38,910 bases of DNA. It comes from DATKDU01 sp035512595. GTDB lineage: Bacteria > Planctomycetota > Planctomycetia > Pirellulales > Pirellulaceae. The stretch's first letter is position 1; the number at the start of each line of letters is the position of its first letter. The notes below the pieces were generated by a model that searched no databases, was not told the origin of the DNA, and saw only the letters and a list, made by a program, of their open reading frames with translations. Made by a program: the position numbers and the translations under genes. The DNA lies in NCBI GenBank assembly GCA_035512595.1, contig DATKDU010000181.1:1-38910 (forward strand), written 5' to 3'. Shown here one piece after another: positions 1 through 7,514 of this stretch.

Positions 1-456
1 GCCGCCGCACGTGTCGCAGCCGCTGCCGCCGCAATCGACGCAGCCGCACGGGCCGGGGCAGTAGCGATGGCCGCGAAACAGGTTGCCGAGACGGCAGAAG
101 ACGCGCGAGCCGCAGCCGCGATCGCAGCAGACGCCGGCGCCGGTGAAGTCGCCGCACTGGTCGCACGGATCGCAGCAATCGGGCGGATCGCTGATCCACT
201 CGCCCCAGTAAATGTCCCCGCACCCTTTGCAGTGCGTCGCGCAGTTGTGCAGCCACTGCTTGATGCCGCCGCCGCAGCCGACCGTCCGGCAGCAAGTGCC
301 GCACTGCGAATTGTCGGCAGCGATCCGTTCTTCATACGGCCGGCAGAACTGCGGCAGGCACGACCGCCCGCACGAATCGCCGCACGGGTCGCAGCAGCAG
401 CCGGCCGCCATGGACAATAAGGCGATCGACAGAACGAGTCCCAGCCTGGCATCCAT
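1..456 (-). CDS. Cys-rich secreted lipoprotein-like protein (partial, C-terminus beyond left edge)
   Basis: The reading frame stays open to the left edge, giving 152 visible residues with no stop. The N-terminus is a short signal peptide ending in a lipobox-like SMAAGC with Cys20 as possible lipidation site, though the -3 residue is Ala and not the usual Leu. The remainder is packed with cysteines (28 visible), many as CC or CxxC pairs spaced through Gly, Asp and Pro-rich stretches. The start at 456 is preferred over the in-frame ATG at 465 because AAGGA lies 8 bases upstream of it. Such Cys-rich exported proteins are common in planctomycetes and might be disulfide-linked envelope or metal-binding proteins; that is inference. 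No known domain recognised. Confidence 0.7.
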   Translation of the reverse strand, partial: MDARLGLVLSIALLSMAAGCCCDPCGDSCGRSCLPQFCRPYEERIAADNSQCGTCCRTVGCGGGIKQWLHNCATHCKGCGDIYWGEWISDPPDCCDPCDQCGDFTGAGVCCDRGCGSRVFCRLGNLFRGHRYCPGPCGCVDCGGSGCDTCGG

Positions 457-473
457 GCGCAGCATCCTTGTCG

Positions 474-542
474 GTAGAACGGACTTCATTCCGTTCGCGC
501 GGACGTCAACGATCACCGGGAACGGAATGAATTCCGTTCTAC
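474..542. repeat. Long inverted repeat upstream of lipoprotein gene
   Basis: Two 23-base arms (474-496 and 520-542) are reverse complements at 22 of 23 positions, around a 23-base loop. Each arm begins GTAGAACGGA and contains ATTCCGTTC. It lies just upstream of the lipoprotein ribosome site. No transposase is nearby, so it looks like a non-autonomous palindromic (REP/MITE-like) element; it could also form a hairpin in an mRNA leader. Confidence 0.75.
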
Positions 543-935
543 GTCAGGGCGAAATACACCCCCACGGTTATCGGCCGGCAAAGTCCTCCGAATCGAGAAA
601 ATTCGCCTAACCGGCAAAGTTTGCCGCTGACGCTAGCATGAAAAGCGGCCGGGCGCGCCCAGCCGCGCGTCCGGCCGCCAACCGCAAACAAGACACTTCA
701 TGTTTGGCCGTCCACCTCCTTTCACAGAGATGCAACTCCAACACATCCTCCATCAGGAAAACCTGGGCCAGCCGCGCCTTTCGCAGACGGCGCGGCCAGC
801 CCGCCAACTTCCTCCCGCGGCCCGTGCCAGCGGAAGGCCGAGCCACTCAGCCGCGACCCGGCATTTCCGGCGTCCCGCTGCCGAGCGGCTCCCGCTTGCC
901 GGCCCACGAGCAGCCGGCAGGCATCACCCCAGCAC
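543..935. other. Intergenic region, no convincing gene
   Basis: About 390 bases between the inverted repeat and hsp20. Visible items are a 7-base perfect hairpin (612-626, CGGCAAA/TTTGCCG), a direct copy of CCGGCAAAGT at 575-584 and 611-620, and a small Cys-containing ORF with a strong ribosome site on the minus strand (listed separately). Other frames here lack recognisable protein character. Confidence 0.5.
633..701 (-). CDS. Possible 22-residue Cys-containing peptide
   Basis: A minus-strand ATG at 701 opens a 22-codon frame ending in TAG. The only support is a near-perfect Shine-Dalgarno, AAAGGAGGTG (713-722), 11 bases upstream. The peptide begins MKCLVCGW and has a CxxC pair plus a terminal Cys. 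There is no family to compare and the sequence is too short for coding statistics, so it may be chance. Confidence 0.25.
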   Translation of the reverse strand: MKCLVCGWRPDARLGAPGRFSC

Positions 936-1379
936 CTACTTCACCGGGATCGCTTTGGGACGAACTTCCTCCGCCTTCGGCAGGACGATCTTGAGCACGC
1001 CCTCGTTCATCTGGGCTTCGACCCGTTCCGCTTCGACCTTGGTCGGCAGCGGAAGAACGCGGCGGAACTGACCCGTCTTGCGTTCGATCCGATGATAGGT
1101 CTTTCCTTTCTCTTCATGCTCCTCTTTCTTCTCACCCGTGATCCACAGCCGCCCCTCCAGGATCTCCACCTTCACCTCTTCGGGTTTCATTCCTGGCAGC
1201 TCCATGGTCACCTCGACGGCCTTCTCCGTCTCAGCCACATTCACCTCCGGCATGAACTCGAACTTGCCGAGAATACCGGCCTCCGGAGTAAAGAACTCCG
1301 TCATCCACTTCGGGAACTCCGTTTCCAGTTCCGCGACAGTCCGCGGAAAACGAGTCCAGGGCGTCAATGTGCGTGTCAT
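936..1379 (-). CDS. Small heat shock protein, Hsp20/alpha-crystallin family
   Basis: ATP-independent holdase chaperone that binds unfolding proteins in the cytoplasm. The 147-residue length is typical. The alpha-crystallin domain covers roughly residues 45-140, starting at PEVNVAETEKAVEV, with the conserved ELPGMKPEEVKVEI strand region and the near-C-terminal NEGVLKIVLPK signature. A short C-terminal extension ends in AIPVK, containing an I-x-V motif of the kind that docks subunits into oligomers. The start has AGAAGGTG just upstream. It stands alone, with a palindromic hairpin in its leader (1404-1419). No CIRCE operator was seen upstream. Family assignment is secure. Confidence 0.95.
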   Translation of the reverse strand: MTRTLTPWTRFPRTVAELETEFPKWMTEFFTPEAGILGKFEFMPEVNVAETEKAVEVTMELPGMKPEEVKVEILEGRLWITGEKKEEHEEKGKTYHRIERKTGQFRRVLPLPTKVEAERVEAQMNEGVLKIVLPKAEEVRPKAIPVK

Positions 1380-1403
1380 GGCTTCACACCTTCTGTGAGA
1401 GCC

Positions 1404-1419
1404 GCGGCCAGATGGCCGC
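1404..1419. repeat. Palindromic hairpin in hsp20 5' leader
   Basis: GCGGCCA/TGGCCGC with a GA loop, lying about 10 bases upstream of the hsp20 ribosome site (minus strand). It may be one of the region's repeat elements or may influence translation of the chaperone mRNA. Only the palindrome itself is visible. Confidence 0.5.
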
Positions 1420-1632
1420 TCTTAGGGCCGTTCTTTCCACCAGGAAAGAGAGGCAACCACCATGCCAAAAGGGCGAAAAACGGCCGGGAAAACGCGGGGC
1501 GGATCGCGTTGGCGCCACTGGACTTGCGGCGCGTCGTGTTTTCTCATCAACGAGTGAGTGCGGTGGCCGATGTGCAGTGTGCTCAAGGGCGCGCGCAGGT
1601 GCGCGGATTGCGGAACCAGACATCGGACCGCT

Positions 1633-2655
1633 CTACGCCCCCCGCCGCGGCTCATACCGGCAGCAGTCGATCGGGCACACATCGTGGCTGGGACCGAGCG
1701 TTCCCAGCGCCAGCCGTACGGGATGCTCGGCCATCCGCTCCTCGACCAACTCCCGAATCATCTGCACAAACCGCGGATGCGTGCCGACCGTCGCCGCCCG
1801 GATGAAGTTCAGCGAAAGCTTCTGTGCGTGCCTGGCCGCTTCGTCATCCAGATCGTAAAGCACTTCCAGGTGATCCGAGATGAAGCCGATCGGAACGACG
1901 ATCACGTCCCGCGAGCCGCTGCCGGTTGCAATCTCGCCGAGCGCCACGCTCACGTCCGGCTCCAGCCACGGCTGGCTCGGCGGGCCGCTGCGGCTTTGGT
2001 AGACCAGCCGCCAGGCCGGATGTCCTGCGCCGGCCGCGACCAGAGAGCACGCATCTCGCAGTTGCACCTCGTACTGGCAGTTCGCCGCCATCCCCAGCGG
2101 GATGCTGTGCGCGGTAAAGAGCAGATGCGCCCCCGCCCGCCGCTGGGCCGGCAATTGGGCCAGTGCCGACGCCAGCCGCTCCACCATCGGCTCGATAAAC
2201 CCCGGATGGTTGAAGAACATCCGCAGCCGGTCCACCTGCGGCGCCCCTGGGCCGGCCTGCTCCTGGGCGGCGGCAATGTTCTCCCGGTACTGGCGGCAGC
2301 CGGAATACGAGCTGAAGGCCGACGTAAAGAACGCGATGGCTCGCCCAATGCCGTCGTCGCGCATCTGCGCGAGCGTGTCCGCCAGGTACGGCTGCCAGTT
2401 GCGATTCCCCCAGTAGATCGGCAGGTCAATGCCGCGATCGGCAAACTGGGTCTTGAGTGCCGCCATCAGGGCCCGGTTCTGGTCGTTGATGGGGCTCTTG
2501 CCGCCGAAGTGGTGGTAATGCTCGGCGACCTCCAGCAGCCGCTGGCGGGGGATGTTGCGCCCGCGCGTGACGTTCTCCAGAAACGGCATCACGTCGTCCG
2601 GCTCTTCCGGCCCGCCGAAGGAGACGAGGAGGAAGGCATCGTAGGGGGTTCCCAT
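1633..2655 (-). CDS. hemH: Ferrochelatase family protein (haem biosynthesis)
   Basis: Inserts Fe2+ into a porphyrin ring at the end of haem biosynthesis. The 340-residue protein has the N-terminal LLVSFGGPE signature, a YSGCRQYRENI block (about 117-127), the catalytic-type His183 in FTAHSIP and Glu264 in SDHLEVLYDLD. These are the hallmarks of the class I chelatase fold. The C-terminus carries a Cys cluster (C327, C331, C332, in CPIDCC), recalling the C-terminal iron-sulfur ligands of some bacterial ferrochelatases. Whether the substrate is protoporphyrin IX or coproporphyrin III cannot be told from sequence alone. The start at 2655 gives the family N-terminus; an in-frame ATG at 2757 would add an unrelated low-complexity leader. 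No other haem genes are adjacent. Confidence 0.93.
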   Translation of the reverse strand: MGTPYDAFLLVSFGGPEEPDDVMPFLENVTRGRNIPRQRLLEVAEHYHHFGGKSPINDQNRALMAALKTQFADRGIDLPIYWGNRNWQPYLADTLAQMRDDGIGRAIAFFTSAFSSYSGCRQYRENIAAAQEQAGPGAPQVDRLRMFFNHPGFIEPMVERLASALAQLPAQRRAGAHLLFTAHSIPLGMAANCQYEVQLRDACSLVAAGAGHPAWRLVYQSRSGPPSQPWLEPDVSVALGEIATGSGSRDVIVVPIGFISDHLEVLYDLDDEAARHAQKLSLNFIRAATVGTHPRFVQMIRELVEERMAEHPVRLALGTLGPSHDVCPIDCCRYEPRRGA

Positions 2656-2794
2656 CCTGGCACTGTAGCCGCCGGAAGCGCGGGGGCAAGGGCAGGGCGG
2701 GAGGTCGGAGGTCGGAGGCTGCCCTGATTTGCGGCAGCCACTGCCGACCGGTAGCATGGATCGCTTCGCTCGCCCCTCCTGTGGAGACCCACCG

Positions 2795-4987
2795 ATGAAA
2801 ACGCTTTATACCCTGGCTGTCATTCTCGCTCTGGCCATGCCGGCACTGGCCCAGCCCCTGGGCGAGCCCGATCGCGGCGCCCCCGGCGACGAGATGATCC
2901 AGAAGTACCTAGCCCAGGAGACGGCGAAGATCGAGGCGAAGTATGCCGACGATGTGAAGTCGCTGGAGAGCTGGCAGGCCCGGCGGGCGCAGTACGTGGA
3001 AGAGTACCACTACATGCTCGGCCTCTCGCCGCGGCCGGAGAAGACGCCGCTGGCGGCGACGATCACCGGCACGCTGAAGGGGGACGGCTACGAGGTGGAC
3101 ATGATCCACTACCAGAGCCGCCCGCGGCTGTACGTGACGGGCAATCTCTATCGCCCGGCGCAACCAATGGCGAGCGGGGGGCGTAAGCCCCCTGATATCC
3201 CCGATCGCGACCAGGATCAGGGGGCTGACGCCCCCCGCTCGCCGAAGAGATACCCCGCCGTCTTCTACGTCTGCGGACACTCCGGACGCGGTCGCAACGG
3301 CAACAAGGTCGCCTACCAGTCGCACGGCATTTGGTTCGCGCGCCACGGCTATATTTGCCTGGTCGTCGATACGCTCCAGCTTGGCGAGATCGCGGCCAAG
3401 CATCACGGGACGTATAACCTGGAGCGCTGGTGGTGGCACTCCCGCGGCTACACGCCGGCCGGCGTCGAAGCCTGGAACGGCGTCCGCGGCATTGACTACC
3501 TGGTCAGCCGGCCCGACGTCGATCCCGAGCGGATCGCAGTCACAGGCATCAGCGGCGGCGGGGCGGCGACGTTCTGGGTCGCGGCGGCCGACGAGCGGGT
3601 CAAGGTCGCGGTGCCGGTGAGTGGGATGGCGGACCTCGAGTCGTACGTCCCCAACCGGGTGATCAACGGGCACTGCGACTGCATGTTCTTTTACAACACG
3701 TTCCAGTGGCCGTGGACGCGAATCGCGAACCTCGTCGCCCCGCGGCCAATGCTGTTCGTCAACAGCGACAACGACCGCATCTTCCCGATGGACGCCAACG
3801 ACCGGATTCACAATCGGCTCGAGCGGATGTACAGCCTGTACGGCAAGAGCGACGAGGTGGATGCCGTCGTCAGCGTCGGCGGCCATGCGTACCGCCAGGA
3901 CATTCGCCAGGCGGCATATCGGTTCATCAACGCGCACCTCAGGGGGGACGCGCGGCCGATCGACGACAGCGAGATCGACATCGTCAGCGAAGGAGGCAAT
4001 CCGGGGCCGTATCCGATCGCTCCCGAGAAGCTCCGCGTCTTTCCGGAAGACAGCGATCTGCCGAAGGATGAGCTCAACACGACGATCGACGAGCGGTTTG
4101 TGCCGCTGGCGGCGGTCGCTCCGCCGGAGCAGGGGAAATTCGAGGAGTGGAAGAAGCCGCTGCTGGCAGAATTGAAGCGCGTGAGCTTTGGTTATTTTCC
4201 GGATGAAATACCCGCCGCCAAAAAAGTGCGCGACGTGGAGAAGCAAGTGGAGCAGCTTCAGTCGGAGGAGAGCATCGAGTTTCGCATCCGTTATCCCGAT
4301 TTGCGCACGGGGGACGGCGCTGAGGGAGTCTTCCTCGCGGTACTCAACGAAGACGAGGCGGGCACGACCCCCGACTGGGTGAAAGACATCGGCCCCGGCT
4401 ACCGCGTCGTGGTCCTTTGCGAGCCCCGCGGCATTGGGGCGACCAAATGGACCCGCAAGAACGGACCCAACTACGTCGAGCGCTCGCACGCGCTATTGGG
4501 CCGCACGATCGATGCCGGCCGCGTGTGGGACGTGATTGCCGCGGCGAAGTATCTCGCCTCACCAACCCGAAGCGTCAGCGACGGGCGTCAATCGGCGAGC
4601 GGGGGGCGTCAATCGGCGAGCGAGGGGCGTGAGCCCCCTGATGCCCCCGCGCTCAAACAAGATCAGGGGGCTGACGCCCCCCGCTCGCCAGTTGGCAAGC
4701 CGCAGGTTTTCGTCGCGGGCAAAGGCCCAGCCGGACTGATCGCTGCGTATGCGGCGGCACTCGAGGACTCGATTGCCGGCGTGACGGTCATCGACCCGCC
4801 GGCAAGCCACATGGATGCCGCCGCGCCGCAGCTTCTCAACGTCCTCCGCGTGTGCGACGTCCCCGATGCACTCGGTCTGATTGCCCCGCGGCCGCTGACG
4901 ATTGTTGGCGGCGATGCTGGCAGTTTTTCCAAGACAACGGCGGCCTATGAAGCCGCGGGGACTAAGGAGCGGCTATCGTTCAAGTAG
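2795..4987 (+). CDS. Secreted acetyl-xylan-esterase-like alpha/beta hydrolase with repeat insertions
   Basis: A 730-residue exported hydrolase. A signal peptide (about residues 1-20) ends PALAQ. The N-terminal hydrolase domain shows nucleophile Ser253 in GISGGG, acid candidates D325/D327 in NSDNDR and His364 in GGHAYRQD, a complete triad. The protein continues with a second, degenerate alpha/beta-hydrolase-like part (IAPRPLTIVGG near the end) with no evident nucleophile. Such two-part proteins suit cleavage of acyl or methyl esters on polysaccharides, an inference from the family. Two 75-bp palindromic elements are read through in frame at about residues 125-150 and 607-632. The start at 2795 was chosen for its signal peptide. 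The gene is divergent from hemH, and its 3' end overlaps the next, convergent gene by 8 bases. Confidence 0.88.
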   Translation: MKTLYTLAVILALAMPALAQPLGEPDRGAPGDEMIQKYLAQETAKIEAKYADDVKSLESWQARRAQYVEEYHYMLGLSPRPEKTPLAATITGTLKGDGYEVDMIHYQSRPRLYVTGNLYRPAQPMASGGRKPPDIPDRDQDQGADAPRSPKRYPAVFYVCGHSGRGRNGNKVAYQSHGIWFARHGYICLVVDTLQLGEIAAKHHGTYNLERWWWHSRGYTPAGVEAWNGVRGIDYLVSRPDVDPERIAVTGISGGGAATFWVAAADERVKVAVPVSGMADLESYVPNRVINGHCDCMFFYNTFQWPWTRIANLVAPRPMLFVNSDNDRIFPMDANDRIHNRLERMYSLYGKSDEVDAVVSVGGHAYRQDIRQAAYRFINAHLRGDARPIDDSEIDIVSEGGNPGPYPIAPEKLRVFPEDSDLPKDELNTTIDERFVPLAAVAPPEQGKFEEWKKPLLAELKRVSFGYFPDEIPAAKKVRDVEKQVEQLQSEESIEFRIRYPDLRTGDGAEGVFLAVLNEDEAGTTPDWVKDIGPGYRVVVLCEPRGIGATKWTRKNGPNYVERSHALLGRTIDAGRVWDVIAAAKYLASPTRSVSDGRQSASGGRQSASEGREPPDAPALKQDQGADAPRSPVGKPQVFVAGKGPAGLIAAYAAALEDSIAGVTVIDPPASHMDAAAPQLLNVLRVCDVPDALGLIAPRPLTIVGGDAGSFSKTTAAYEAAGTKERLSFK
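3169..3243. repeat. 75-bp palindromic element inserted in frame in a CDS (copy 1)
   Basis: Arms of 28 bases (3169-3196, 3216-3243) match at 27 of 28 positions as reverse complements, around a 19-base loop. Arm consensus begins GGCGAGCGGGGGGCGT. The 75-bp length is a multiple of three, with no stop in the host frame. The encoded tail is QDQGADAPRSP. It sits between the hydrolase's N-terminal part and its first core strand. Confidence 0.9.
4594..4689. repeat. 75-bp palindromic element in frame (copy 2) plus partial left arm
   Basis: The complete copy is 4615-4689: 28-base arms at 4615-4642 and 4662-4689, around a 19-base loop. A partial left arm (4594-4610) precedes it, and a further repeat-like stretch (CCTCACCAACCCGAAGCGTC) begins at 4557. 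The right arm is identical to copy 1 and the element is read in the same phase, again giving QDQGADAPRSP. Confidence 0.9.
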
Positions 4988-5816
4988 AGGCCGTATGCCC
5001 GAATTGCGGCGGCGCTTCAACGCGAGGCACCGGCGGCGTGGCGGTGTCCCCCACCGCTTCCGCAAACCGCTCCGCGTACCGCGCGTGATTGGTCCCCAGC
5101 AGGCGGTCCCAGAGGTTGAAGTAGAGGCTGAAGTTGGCGCGGAACGACTCGTGGTGCTGGGCGTGGTGGGTGGACGTATTGAGGATGCACCCCAGCGGGC
5201 TACGGACGAACCAGCGAGGGAACATCTCGTAGCCGCAGTGCCCCAGCACGTTGAAGCTGATCTGCCAGATCATGAACACTGAGAAGCAGATGGGATGCAC
5301 CGGCAGCGTGAAGACGATCACCGGAGCGATGCCGGCCTGCACGGCTGCTTCCAGCGGGCTGAAAGCGTAAGCGGCCCACGGTGTCGGGCTGTGCGACAGG
5401 TGATGCGTGCGGTGAAAGAGGCGGAACAGCCGCGGATGGTGCATCAGCCGGTGCGTCCAATAGAAGTACGTATCGTGGATCAGGATCATCACGCCGATGC
5501 TGGCGACGAGCCACGGCCAGCCGTAGCGCTCGACGCGGAAGTACATCCAGGTCCAGCCGGAGACGATCGAGTAGACGACGAAGCCCCCCATCAGGCCGAA
5601 GATCAACAGGCTCCGCAGCGAGCAGAGAACCTCGCGGCTGATCTGCGTGCGCGTGGGAAGCTGCGGGTTGATTCGCCGCCGGGAGAGCAACCGCGCAAAG
5701 AACCGATGGAGAACCACCCACGCCAAACCGGCGAGCACCAAATACCAGAAGCCGTGGTTCAGGGAGATCCCCGGAACGGCGGTGAAGGCGATCCGGAGTT
5801 TGTCGGCGAGGGACAT
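4980..5816 (-). CDS. Fatty acid hydroxylase / sterol desaturase superfamily membrane protein
   Basis: A 278-residue integral membrane di-iron oxygenase-type protein. It has hydrophobic segments near residues 22-40, 70-88 and 103-115 and again around 160-190. The three histidine clusters expected for the di-iron site are present: H114 with H122 and H126-H127; H135 with H138-H139; and H217-H218 with H221-H222 in THHAQHH. The family hydroxylates or desaturates lipids, sterols or carotenoids using O2; the substrate here is unknown. No lipid-metabolism gene is adjacent. It is convergent with the upstream hydrolase, their 3' ends overlapping by 8 bases, and no strong ribosome site is seen before the ATG. 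Confidence 0.9.
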   Translation of the reverse strand: MSLADKLRIAFTAVPGISLNHGFWYLVLAGLAWVVLHRFFARLLSRRRINPQLPTRTQISREVLCSLRSLLIFGLMGGFVVYSIVSGWTWMYFRVERYGWPWLVASIGVMILIHDTYFYWTHRLMHHPRLFRLFHRTHHLSHSPTPWAAYAFSPLEAAVQAGIAPVIVFTLPVHPICFSVFMIWQISFNVLGHCGYEMFPRWFVRSPLGCILNTSTHHAQHHESFRANFSLYFNLWDRLLGTNHARYAERFAEAVGDTATPPVPRVEAPPQFGHTAST

Positions 5817-5870
5817 GGGAAGGGGTGTATCGAGGCTGGACGACTTGAAGGATCGCCCACAGCCACCAGA

Positions 5871-7229
5871 TTACACCACTTCCTTCAGCGGCTGATACTG
5901 GGTGTGGTCGATCAGGTACCGCGGCCGGCCGGCCAGATCGTTCACCGTCGCGCGGTTCACGTCGATCCCCAGGTTGTGGTACATGGTCGCCAGGATTTCC
6001 TGGAAGTGGACCGGCCGGTCCTTGGCGTGCTCGCCGAGTCGGTTGGTCGAGCCGATCACCTGGCCGGCGCGAATGCCGCCGCCGGCCAAGAGGGCGCAGC
6101 CGACCTGCGGCCAGTGGTCGCGGCCGCCGTTCTTGTTGATTCGCGGCGTGCGGCCGAACTCGCCCCACACGAGGATCGACACGTCGTCAAGCATGCCGCG
6201 CGACTCGAGATCCTCGATGAGCGTCGTTATGCCCTGGTCCATACGCGGCAGGTGATCGCGGGCGTTGTCAAAGTTGGTGCCGTGCGGCCGGCCGTGCCAG
6301 TCCCAGCGGCCGTAAGCGAGGCTCACCACGCGCACGCCAGCTTCGACGAGCCGCCGCGCGGCCAGCAGGTAATCGTTGGTCAGCGGCCCCGCATCGCCGT
6401 AGCCCGCCGGCTCGAGCGACCCGCCGCCATACTTCTCGCGCAGAACCGGGTCTTCCTTATCGAGGTCAAGTGCGTCGGCCAGCTTGCTGGACGTGAGGAT
6501 GCCAAGGGCCTGCTGCTGGTAGGCATCGAGTCCCGCGATGGCTTCGTCGCTTTCCGCCGCACTGCGCAGCTTGTCGAGCTTCTGCCGCAGCGAGTCGCGG
6601 CCGGTCAGCTTGTCGAGCGTGATGCCTTCCAGCAGCAGGTTAGCCGCCCCGCCGTTGTTGGGCGTGAAAGCGGCGTACGCCTGTCCCAGAAATCCCGGCT
6701 GCCCGGGATCGGCCCAAGTCGAAGTCTTCATCCGCGGAGACAAGTTGACATAGGGCGGCATTCCCGCGCTCGCCGCCCCCTGCACCTTGGCGACAGTCGA
6801 GCCGAACGACGGCCACCCGCCCGGCGGCTGCTGATTGACGGGCCAGCCGGTCATGCACTGGAACGATGCGTGCCGACCTTCCGAACCGACCAGCGAGCGG
6901 ATCGGCACCAGCTTGTTCATCATCCGGGCCATCCGCGGCAGATGCTCGCAGATTTGAATGCCGGGGACGCTGGTGGAGATCGGCGAGAATTCGCCGCGGA
7001 TCTCGGCCGGGGCTTCCATCTTCAGGTCGAACATGTCCTGATGGGGCGGCCCGCCCGACAGGAAGATCATGATCACCGACTTGTGCGAGCGGCCGGTGCC
7101 GGCCTGGGCTTCCAATTGCAACAGTTGCGACAGCGAGAGACCGCCGACCGCCAGACTGCCGAGTTGCAAGAACGAGCGGCGCGAGACGCCGTCGCAATGT
7201 CGGTACGATTTGCCGAGGAGGGAGAGCAT
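5871..7229 (-). CDS. DUF1501 family protein, Tat-exported
   Basis: A 452-residue protein with a twin-arginine signal near the N-terminus (SRRSFLQLGSLAVGG, R17-R18) and typical DUF1501 blocks: IFLSGGPPHQDMFDLK, the HASFQCMTGW block, VSLAYGRWDWHG and VWGEFGRTPRINKNGGRDHW. The fold is related to the alkaline phosphatase/sulfatase superfamily, but no reaction is established. In planctomycetes DUF1501 genes usually sit next to large DUF1549/DUF1553 proteins; here there is none, so this is a solitary copy. A GGAGG lies 8 bases before the ATG at 7229. The role is unknown, and a part in breakdown of complex polymers is often suggested. Confidence 0.93.
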   Translation of the reverse strand: MLSLLGKSYRHCDGVSRRSFLQLGSLAVGGLSLSQLLQLEAQAGTGRSHKSVIMIFLSGGPPHQDMFDLKMEAPAEIRGEFSPISTSVPGIQICEHLPRMARMMNKLVPIRSLVGSEGRHASFQCMTGWPVNQQPPGGWPSFGSTVAKVQGAASAGMPPYVNLSPRMKTSTWADPGQPGFLGQAYAAFTPNNGGAANLLLEGITLDKLTGRDSLRQKLDKLRSAAESDEAIAGLDAYQQQALGILTSSKLADALDLDKEDPVLREKYGGGSLEPAGYGDAGPLTNDYLLAARRLVEAGVRVVSLAYGRWDWHGRPHGTNFDNARDHLPRMDQGITTLIEDLESRGMLDDVSILVWGEFGRTPRINKNGGRDHWPQVGCALLAGGGIRAGQVIGSTNRLGEHAKDRPVHFQEILATMYHNLGIDVNRATVNDLAGRPRYLIDHTQYQPLKEVV

Positions 7230-7493
7230 GGCGGGGCCTCCGTATGGGGCGGGCGTTCGATCAGCCGCTCTTTATACAGCAAGGATCGGCCGTTGTCCAA
7301 GTGAAACTCCCTCTCACTTTGGATGAAGAAGTCCCCGCCGGGCTTGCCCCGGCGGCTCGCTGACTTTGCACTACAATGATCCCCAATCGAAAAGTGCCCC
7401 CGCCGAGCAAGCTCGACCAGGGTCGGCGGTGCTTTTTCGCCGTTGTCGAACCTGGAAGTCCTGGCATCGAGTTGTTGACCGTAGATCGTAGAC

Positions 7494-7514
7494 TTTGGAC
7501 TTTGGACCTTGGAC
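7494..7514. repeat. Three tandem 7-bp units at a start codon
   Basis: Units TTTGGAC, TTTGGAC, CTTGGAC in direct tandem. The likely TTG start of the sigma factor (7509) falls inside the third unit. It may be a remnant of a dispersed repeat. Confidence 0.6.

Noticed and set aside
607..846. Minus-strand 79-codon frame
   Set aside because: Composition is Arg/Ala-rich with no motif and no ribosome site; it overlaps the small Cys peptide in another frame.
2909..4489. Long minus-strand open frame opposite the esterase gene (526 codons)
   Set aside because: It is the antisense shadow of a gene with clear signal peptide and catalytic triad; the antisense protein is Arg/Val/His-rich without domains.
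5295..7304. Plus-strand open frame of 669 codons opposite the hydroxylase and DUF1501 genes
   Set aside because: It covers two convincing minus-strand genes and its translation has no recognisable motifs.
7494..7514. Heptamer repeats considered as a regulatory iteron
   Set aside because: Only three short units at a start codon, no replication gene nearby.
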